NCBI GenBank assembly: GCA_965224435.1
Contig: OZ245048.1
Span: forward strand, 2,976,001 to 3,040,000
DNA length: 64,000 nt
Source of the DNA: JAJRQY01 sp965224435
Lineage (GTDB): Bacteria; Actinomycetota; Acidimicrobiia; Acidimicrobiales; SZUA-35
Direction of reading: 5' to 3'
The position numbers and the translations under genes were made by a program. Below, one piece after another: positions 58,452-64,000 of the stretch. How positions within the stretch are numbered: the first letter of the stretch is position 1; every line of letters begins with the position of its first letter. The notes beneath the pieces are model-generated. The model was not told where the DNA came from. It was given only the letters and a program-made list of their open reading frames with translations, and searched no databases.

Positions 58452-59337
58452 TTCGGGCCAGATCACTGGCCGCGACCACATTTGGATGAATGCGTTCCGC
58501 CTCTTCTACGAAGACAGAGGAATCTGGATGACGCTGGGAGAAGTGCGTGAGTACCAGTTGGGCCGCTCCAGCATCAGCGGCGATGGTGGCTGCTTGTGAA
58601 GCAGTGAGGTGGCCGTATTCTTGCGCGAGGCCGGATTCGGCTTCCAGATAGGTCGACTCGCACACCAGGAGGTCGACATTTTTCGCCAGTTCAAAGGCCG
58701 AGTCACAGAGTCGGGTATCCATGATGAAGGCCATGGACTTACCTGTGGACATCTGGCCGAAGTCGTCTCGCTGGTGAGTTACCCCGTTCACAGTAACTCT
58801 GCCGTCGTTGATCAATCGACCGATGTCAGGTCCAACGACTCCGGCTTGATGAAGCCGCTCAGCATCAACCCGGAATTGATCGGGTTCTTGGATGCGGTAG
58901 CCAACGGTGGTCACGCGGTGGTCCAGGTGCCGGGTGGTTACAGCGAGGTTGCCGATGCGGCCGTTGGGTCCGTCGGTGTCGACCGGCATCGCTATGACTC
59001 CAACCGGATCATGCCAGATGGTGCTGGTTCGGAGTCGCTCCAGGTACAGGGTGCCATCGGCAGGATGCCAGATCGGGATTGGCTCGGTGGCGCCGTCAAG
59101 GGCCCGTCGTTGCAGGAACCCCGGCAAGCCCAACGAATGGTCACCATGGAAGTGGGTGATCAGGCAGGCGGTCGCACGAGAGATTGTCAGGTTGGCCAGC
59201 AGACACTGACGTTGAAATCCTTCACCAGGGTCGAACACCAAGAGTTGCTCGTTCCACCGAAGTGCGTAGCCATTGTGATTGCGGTGACGGGTCGGAGCCT
59301 GAGATGCGGTCCCAAGCACGATCAGCTGTCGGGTCAT
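58441..59337 (-). CDS. rnz: Ribonuclease Z (metallo-beta-lactamase fold)
   Basis: 298 residues. tRNA 3'-end endonuclease fold: first metal motif ITHFHGDHSLGLPGF (HxHxDH), later ligands in FIMDTRLCDSA and VLTHFSQRH, and the ECTY-like CESTYLE. Residues NHNGYALRWNEQLLVFDPGEG match the RNase Z start. Coupled by a four-base overlap to the MFS gene upstream. Confidence 0.9.
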   Translation of the reverse strand: MTRQLIVLGTASQAPTRHRNHNGYALRWNEQLLVFDPGEGFQRQCLLANLTISRATACLITHFHGDHSLGLPGFLQRRALDGATEPIPIWHPADGTLYLERLRTSTIWHDPVGVIAMPVDTDGPNGRIGNLAVTTRHLDHRVTTVGYRIQEPDQFRVDAERLHQAGVVGPDIGRLINDGRVTVNGVTHQRDDFGQMSTGKSMAFIMDTRLCDSAFELAKNVDLLVCESTYLEAESGLAQEYGHLTASQAATIAADAGAAQLVLTHFSQRHPDSSVFVEEAERIHPNVVAASDLARISF

Positions 59338-60479
59338 GAGTGGCCCAAGGTTGGTTTGATTGAGCGAATCCGGACAATCAGGGCAACGGCGATCAATGCA
59401 CTCAAGGCGCCATAGCCACAGAACAACCAGACTTCTCCGTGAGCCCCGTAGATGATGGGGGCTAGCACCGCCGTCACCGTTGCCATGCCCAGACCGACAG
59501 TCTCCAGGATGGCGGCACCTATGGCAACCCGTTCCGCTCCGGTCGCCTCAAGAACGAGGACTTGGGCACCCATGGAAGTGGCCGATTCTCCAATTCCTTG
59601 AAAGAGACCAATCACTCCCAACAACACCGGGGTTGAGGCGAAGCCAAACATCGTCATGGTGATGAGGGCGAGGAAGACACCAGGGAGCAGGACCCGCGTG
59701 CCGCCGATGCGTTCTGACAGCGAACCAAAGCGCGTCGGAAGTACGAGGAGCGGAAGGCCGACACTCAAGATCACCAAACTAGTCATCACATCGGAGGAGC
59801 CGAGATCAGTGAGATAGCGGTCGATGGTGGAGTCAAAAATACCAATGAATCCAAAGAGAATGATCTGGACGAGGATGGCGACCTGGACACGGGGACGCTT
59901 CAGTAGTCGTCCAACATCGGAGTAGTCCACCTTTGCGATGGCGATGGGTTCACGCACGATTCGCCTCACTGCGATTGGACCAACAATAGCAATGGCGAAT
60001 CCGACAACAAGAAAGGGCGTAGCAAAGGAAATCCGGCCGAGGGCCACGCCAATGACTGGGCCGGAAATGAACCCGCCGACTCCGGTCGATAAAAGAGCAC
60101 CAACCTTGTGCCCGCCACCGGCCACGTCAAGCCCGATGAGGGCCTTCCGGGCCGTCACCGAGAAGAGGCCAAGACCGATGCCGACAAGCCCTCGACTCAT
60201 GACTAGGGTCCAGGTCTGGTCGGCGTAGGCAAACCCGACGCTGCCAACGACTCCCGCCGCAATCGAGGTCCAAGCCAGCACCCCGATCTGTCCTCGATCG
60301 GCGAACGGGGCCAGGATGAGTTGGGTGATCAGGGCGGCAATAAAACCAGCGGCAACAACCAGACCGATCTGCCAATCATCCAGACCATGAGTCTTTTGGA
60401 TGTCGTCCATGAACACGAATCCGACGCCGAGTGATGCTGCCATCAAGAAATTGGTGAGATAGCACAGCCGGTTCATCAT
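59334..60479 (-). CDS. MFS transporter
   Basis: 381 residues, about 12 hydrophobic segments, sugar/drug efflux-like (LILAPFADRGQIGVL loop; MSRGLVGIGLGLFSVTARKALIGLDV). Substrate unknown. Overlaps rnz by four bases, so cotranslated; the functional link is not obvious. Confidence 0.87.
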   Translation of the reverse strand: MMNRLCYLTNFLMAASLGVGFVFMDDIQKTHGLDDWQIGLVVAAGFIAALITQLILAPFADRGQIGVLAWTSIAAGVVGSVGFAYADQTWTLVMSRGLVGIGLGLFSVTARKALIGLDVAGGGHKVGALLSTGVGGFISGPVIGVALGRISFATPFLVVGFAIAIVGPIAVRRIVREPIAIAKVDYSDVGRLLKRPRVQVAILVQIILFGFIGIFDSTIDRYLTDLGSSDVMTSLVILSVGLPLLVLPTRFGSLSERIGGTRVLLPGVFLALITMTMFGFASTPVLLGVIGLFQGIGESATSMGAQVLVLEATGAERVAIGAAILETVGLGMATVTAVLAPIIYGAHGEVWLFCGYGALSALIAVALIVRIRSIKPTLGHS

Positions 60480-60813
60480 CGCTGCACGTTAGCGACCGAA
60501 GCCGAGCCGAGCGCGGCAATTTCATGCGTCTGTTGGGGATGTTTTGCGACTGCCATTCCCCAAGTGTTCGTGTCTTTCGCTTGTTGCAGGACGGACAAGC
60601 TCATGGTCAGTAGTTGCAAAGTGACTCTAAGTGTTTGTTTCGATGCTTTTCCGCCCAGTTAGTGGGTAGATCTACTGCCAACAGGGTCGCGCTAAGTGGT
60701 CAGAACTAGAATCATTCCACGATGTGTGTGGAAGGGGGTACCGAGCATGACTGACAACTCAACCTGGAGCTGAATGAGCCCCAATTTGTAGAGAAAGGCG
60801 GAATGTTCTTGCA
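60480..60813. other. Intergenic region between two MFS genes
   Basis: No real gene. A ribosome-site-like AAGGGGG at 60732-60738 precedes a nine-codon frame (ATG 60747, product MTDNSTWS). This is followed by a plus-strand hairpin with T-run (next entry), so a short leader-like transcript is conceivable. Confidence 0.4.
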
Positions 60814-60852
60814 CTACCCAGAGATGGGAGCGGATCGTTCCGCCTTTTTCGC
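60794..60852. terminator. Bidirectional terminator at the end of an MFS gene
   Basis: AAAGGCGGAA (60794-60803) pairs with TTCCGCCTTT (60838-60847), enclosing a small CCCA/TGGG hairpin; TTTTT follows on the plus strand and CTTTCTCT on the minus. The stop codon of the minus-strand MFS gene lies inside the loop. Confidence 0.7.
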
Positions 60853-62052
60853 GTCCATCCCGGCTTGGGCAGTCGCCTCGGCATTTTCCATCCGACTCAA
60901 GACGAACAGTGCAACAAGACACACAACGACACAAAGAGCCATGGCCCAACCAGCGGCGGCTTGGGGAGAGGTTCGTTCCGAAACAATCCCGCCCAAGAAC
61001 GAGCCAACACCAATACCAACATAGACAGATGCCTGAAGGACGGCGAACGTTCCAACCCGGATCTCCGCAGGAATACGTCGCCCGGCCACGATATTGCCAG
61101 TTGTTGACAGGACAAAGATCCCACCTACACAAGCGAATCCGACGAATACCGACACCTGGTCAAAGCCCAACCAGAGCAGGCCGGACGCCGGCACAGCAGA
61201 AACAAGGGCCAACAGCACGCCTCGACGCAGGAGCTCGATGTCCTTGCCCGAGTTGTCCAATCCCCAGATAATGATCAACGTCGCCAACGGGATGAGTGCC
61301 GCCAGAAGTCCGATGCCGATTCCCCCAAAACCGGCGACCACTTCGCCATAGACCGGGACTTGGGTTTCGACTGCATTGGCCAAGCCAACAGTAACGACGG
61401 TGGCGGCAACGGCGGTAAGTGATATGCGATCAGTAGCCAGGAATTGAAAGGCTTGTCGAAAACTGGGAGCCACTCCCTTGCGCTTGCTGCCGTCGCCCTT
61501 GAGCTTGATGAGCGAGATTAAGAAGGCCGATCCAAAGAAGGTGATTCCATTGACGGCCAGTGCCCCAGTTGGACTCAGAGCCGTTGCCAACAACCCTCCC
61601 AGTCCAAATCCGGCCAGCTGGGCGGCCTGGTTCACTCCGTGCGTGGCCTGGATGGCGTTGGCGTATTCCCTCTTCGCGACGACATCGGCGATCATTGCTG
61701 CCCGGTTGGCCTCAAAGACAGGATCGATAAGGGCGACGAAGAATACCAAAGCAAGCAAGATCGGAATCGGAAAATGGGTGAAGCCAAGAATTACAAAGAC
61801 CAGCCCGCGAGTCCCGTCACAGACCATCAGCAATCGACGTCGATCAAATCGGTCGGCCTTCTGCGCCAACCACTGTCCAGGTCCAAGCCAAGGGATAGTC
61901 AGGAGTGCGGCGGTGAAACCAACCATCTGGTCGCTTTGTGTGCGCTCAAACACCAGCAACGCTAAGGCGAGACGGGCCGCCCAGTCTCCCAACTGAGACA
62001 CGACGGTACCGGCAAGGAGCAGGCGGAATGAGCGGTTCCGTGGGAGCCGCAT
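60814..62052 (-). CDS. MFS transporter, secretion-effector/macrolide-efflux-like
   Basis: 412 residues from ATG 62052 (RLPRNRSFRLLLAGTVVSQL is the usual start of this group); a longer frame reaches 62121. Motifs SQLGDWAARLALALLVFE, GFTAALLTIPWLGPGQWLAQKADRFDRRR and VVAKREYANAIQATHGVNQ follow the MFS group often annotated as transmembrane secretion effector. Substrate unknown. Confidence 0.85.
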   Translation of the reverse strand: MRLPRNRSFRLLLAGTVVSQLGDWAARLALALLVFERTQSDQMVGFTAALLTIPWLGPGQWLAQKADRFDRRRLLMVCDGTRGLVFVILGFTHFPIPILLALVFFVALIDPVFEANRAAMIADVVAKREYANAIQATHGVNQAAQLAGFGLGGLLATALSPTGALAVNGITFFGSAFLISLIKLKGDGSKRKGVAPSFRQAFQFLATDRISLTAVAATVVTVGLANAVETQVPVYGEVVAGFGGIGIGLLAALIPLATLIIIWGLDNSGKDIELLRRGVLLALVSAVPASGLLWLGFDQVSVFVGFACVGGIFVLSTTGNIVAGRRIPAEIRVGTFAVLQASVYVGIGVGSFLGGIVSERTSPQAAAGWAMALCVVVCLVALFVLSRMENAEATAQAGMDAKKAERSAPISG

Positions 62053-62175
62053 TACACAACTCTGACACGGTGAAGCAGCAAACAGAAGCATGCAGACAGA
62101 TTCACCCAGACGGAACACCAATCACTGAGCCTTGACCACCTTGACACAAGCTTCAGCCTTGACTACCTTGACTCT

Positions 62176-62673
62176 ATGGTTGCACCCTGGATCGACCAAG
62201 CAACAGCCGCTTTCGAAGCTGCTCTAGCGGACATCGTTGGTGATAGCAGTCCGGACCTCGATCCGGTAAGTGCCGGCCGTGACGCCGCCCTTGAAGCCAT
62301 GGCTGGCTCGCTCTGGTCAGAAGAACTCGGCCCGTTCTACGACTCAGACGGCGTACGTCAACTGTTGGGAGGAGTCTCCAAGCAAGCAGTCAGTGACCGA
62401 GTTCAGCGCCATCGCCTCTTGGCCCTGCGCACCGGTTCGGGCCGACTGGTCTACCCAACCTTTCAGTTTGACGGGCGATCTGTGGCCCGTGGGTTGGGGG
62501 ATGTTCTCAGCATCGTCGCCCCCGACGATGTTGAGTCTTGGTACACCGCATCGTGGCTGACCAGTTCTGATCCTGCCCTTGGTGGTCGCTCCCCCATCGT
62601 GGCCTTGAAGGCGGGCGAGCAAGCTGGCGTCGAAGCTGCTGCTCGGGAACTCGCCGGCTCGCTTCGAGGCTGA
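62176..62673 (+). CDS. Xre/MbcA/ParS-type antitoxin
   Basis: 165 residues. Central helix-turn-helix-like segment (SDGVRQLLGGVSKQAVSDRV) and a C-terminal toxin-binding domain with WYTASWLTSSDPALGGRSPI, the 'WL..pnp.LgG.sP' signature of the DUF2384/MbcA group. It lies five bases before an RES-domain gene, so the pair is an RES/Xre toxin-antitoxin system of the MbcTA kind. The antitoxin normally also represses the operon. Confidence 0.85.
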   Translation: MVAPWIDQATAAFEAALADIVGDSSPDLDPVSAGRDAALEAMAGSLWSEELGPFYDSDGVRQLLGGVSKQAVSDRVQRHRLLALRTGSGRLVYPTFQFDGRSVARGLGDVLSIVAPDDVESWYTASWLTSSDPALGGRSPIVALKAGEQAGVEAAARELAGSLRG

Positions 62674-62678
62674 GCAGC

Positions 62679-63326
62679 GTGGTTGATTTTCCTAAAGCGC
62701 CACCGACCTCGGAGTTGGCAACGTTTCCTAGTCGGGTACTTCGCTCGGGTCGTTCCATCTTTCGTCTGCATCATCGAGAGCTTGGCCCATTCTGGTTCAA
62801 CTCGACTGAGCTGGCAGACACCGGCGGAAACCGGTTCGATTTGCCGTCGCCGGATGGGGCGTCCTACTGGGCTTTGCAGCCGGTCGTTGCCTTGCTGGAA
62901 ACGCTGGTTCGCAGACCGGTTCAAACCATTCCGGCTGACTTACTCGATCGATTCTCCTTAACCGAGGCCACACTCCCTCACGACCTGGAGCGAGTCGCTA
63001 ACATTCCGGTCAAAGCAGCGCGTCGCTTTGGACTAACGGCGGAGATTCACACAACTGATGATCGCCAGCTCACCCGCGGCTGGGCTGTTGCCCTTGCTCA
63101 TGCTGGCTACCAAGCGGTGGTGGCCCTGCCTCGTCATGATGTGACCGGCCGGCATCGAACCTTGACATTGTGGGGCCCAAAGGGTGAGCACTCTCCCTAT
63201 GGCTGGGAGTGGGACCCGACGACGGGAACGCTTGGCTCTGTTGTTCATGACCTTGAGCAATGGGGCATCCGGGTTCTTCCGGTTCCGTTCGAAGTGCCGA
63301 TTGTCAAGTTTGACCCAGGTCACTAA
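62679..63326 (+). CDS. RES-domain toxin
   Basis: 215 residues from GTG 62679. RES core: GRSIFRLHHRELGPFWFNST, GNRFDLPSPDGASYWAL and ALLETL provide the Arg, aromatic, Arg-Phe and Glu positions of the fold. RES toxins of TA systems degrade NAD+ (phosphorolase or hydrolase) in starved cells. Paired with the antitoxin upstream. Confidence 0.83.
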   Translation: MVDFPKAPPTSELATFPSRVLRSGRSIFRLHHRELGPFWFNSTELADTGGNRFDLPSPDGASYWALQPVVALLETLVRRPVQTIPADLLDRFSLTEATLPHDLERVANIPVKAARRFGLTAEIHTTDDRQLTRGWAVALAHAGYQAVVALPRHDVTGRHRTLTLWGPKGEHSPYGWEWDPTTGTLGSVVHDLEQWGIRVLPVPFEVPIVKFDPGH

Positions 63327-63343
63327 CTGCAGATCGGCGAATG

Positions 63344-64000
63344 CTACTCAAGATCGATGACTAGGGGCGCATGATCAGAGGGTCGCTTGCCTGCTACTTC
63401 TCGGGTTCCACGCTCGATGGTGTCGATCCAGACGGTGGAGGTTCGGTCTGCCAGGACAGGGCTGCAATAGGCCATGTCCAAGCGCATGCCATGGTTCTTC
63501 TCAAACTGGCCAGGTCGGTAGCTCCACCAGGTGAAAACGCCATCATTGGGAAGGTGCTCACGAGTCACGTCACGGAGCCCAAGATCAGTGATGGCGGAAA
63601 TGGCTGCTCGTTCGGGGGCACTGGCGTGAGTTCGTTTCTTCCAACGTTCAGGGGCGTAGATGTCCTGATCGGTTGGGGCGACGTTGAGGTCGCCAGCCAG
63701 CATCATGGGTTGGGATGGATCAAGACTGGCGCGGAGCCGTTCGAGCCAAACCAGCTTGAAGAGGTAGTGGGGGTCATCCAGTTCACGTCCGTTTGGAACA
63801 TAAACCGATGTGAACTGGATGCCGTCACAAGTAGCAGAGATGATCCGCGCCTCGTCATAAGGTGTGCGGTTGACTCCCGCGAATCCGCAGGTGACGTTCT
63901 CAAGCCCTACCTTGCTCAAGACTGCTACGCCGTTCCAGTGGTCGACACCGTGATGGGCTACCTCGTAGCCAAGCTTGTTGTACTGGCCAGCGATTTCGTC
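63344..64000 (-). CDS. xth: Exodeoxyribonuclease III, cut by the window edge
   Basis: The last 218 residues; the frame stays open to base 64000, so the N terminus lies beyond the window. AP endonuclease/exonuclease III motifs: VDHWNGVAVLSK, TSVYVPNGREL, LAGDLNVAPTDQDIY, FTWWSYRPG, RLDMAYCSP, and the C-terminal catalytic KRPSDHAPLVID. It repairs abasic sites. Confidence 0.92.
   Translation of the reverse strand, partial: DEIAGQYNKLGYEVAHHGVDHWNGVAVLSKVGLENVTCGFAGVNRTPYDEARIISATCDGIQFTSVYVPNGRELDDPHYLFKLVWLERLRASLDPSQPMMLAGDLNVAPTDQDIYAPERWKKRTHASAPERAAISAITDLGLRDVTREHLPNDGVFTWWSYRPGQFEKNHGMRLDMAYCSPVLADRTSTVWIDTIERGTREVAGKRPSDHAPLVIDLE

Overview
The window is a contiguous stretch of moderately high-GC bacterial chromosome. 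Several things point to an actinobacterium. The order mec - cysO - cysM - murI - rph - rdgB follows the Mycobacterium tuberculosis Rv1334-Rv1341 neighbourhood with two genes missing. There is also a BTAD-type regulator, an RES/Xre toxin-antitoxin pair and a fragment of an SCO6745-family gene. A deep, mostly uncultured lineage such as Acidimicrobiia is my guess from overall feel; the 16S gene at about 38484-40002 would settle it. No insertion sequence, integrase, prophage or CRISPR array was seen.

Layout. 1-11.2 kb: a complete respiratory nitrate reductase operon in the order cytochrome c - narG - narH - narJ - narI - narK - second nitrate/nitrite MFS carrier, the order known from the Thermus narCGHJIKT operon. 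11.3-13.7 kb: a two-part flavoprotein and a CBS-domain protein. 13.7-18.6 kb: a minus-strand, translationally coupled set of an M20 carbamoylase/allantoate-type amidase, an N-carbamoyl-D-amino-acid amidohydrolase and a fused Fe-S/molybdenum hydroxylase. 18.8-20.4 kb: a membrane cytochrome b plus a Tat-exported sulfite-oxidase-fold molybdoenzyme. 20.5-24.9 kb: a CAP-domain secreted protein, a lipoprotein, two cobalamin genes and a CDF metal exporter. 25-27.8 kb: a large GGDEF-EAL sensor. 28-33.3 kb: a divergent pyruvate kinase, TWO TANDEM SELENOPROTEIN GENES, an RNA methyltransferase, rpe and clpP. 33.5-34.6 kb: tRNA-Leu and an SDR. 34.7-40.2 kb: one 16S-23S-5S operon on the minus strand. 40.5-47.7 kb: housekeeping genes (rdgB, rph, murI, cysM/cysO/mec, smpB, esterase, truncated globin, YqeY). 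47.7-57.1 kb: small unknown proteins, a BTAD regulator, a TetR with a clear operator, and a histidine kinase coupled to a partner with a degenerate H-box. 57.1-64 kb: three MFS transporters, RNase Z, an Xre/RES pair and the start-truncated (by the window edge) xth.

The most notable finding is at 29473-30789. A glutathione peroxidase and a protein of the glycine/sarcosine/betaine-reductase selenoprotein B family lie 18 bases apart. Each has one in-frame TGA exactly at the catalytic redox residue, and each TGA is followed within 10-15 bases by a perfect hairpin. The first hairpin carries the same GCAGGUCUGC apex as the Escherichia coli fdhF SECIS, as I remember that sequence. The cell should therefore have selA/B/C/D elsewhere. 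This makes a selenium-dependent reading of the fused molybdenum hydroxylase at 13.7 kb worth testing.

Metabolic picture (inference): a respiratory organism able to use nitrate, rich in molybdenum enzymes, using selenium for redox defence and making or salvaging cobalamin. It probably makes cysteine by the protein-thiocarboxylate (CysO/CysM/Mec) route.
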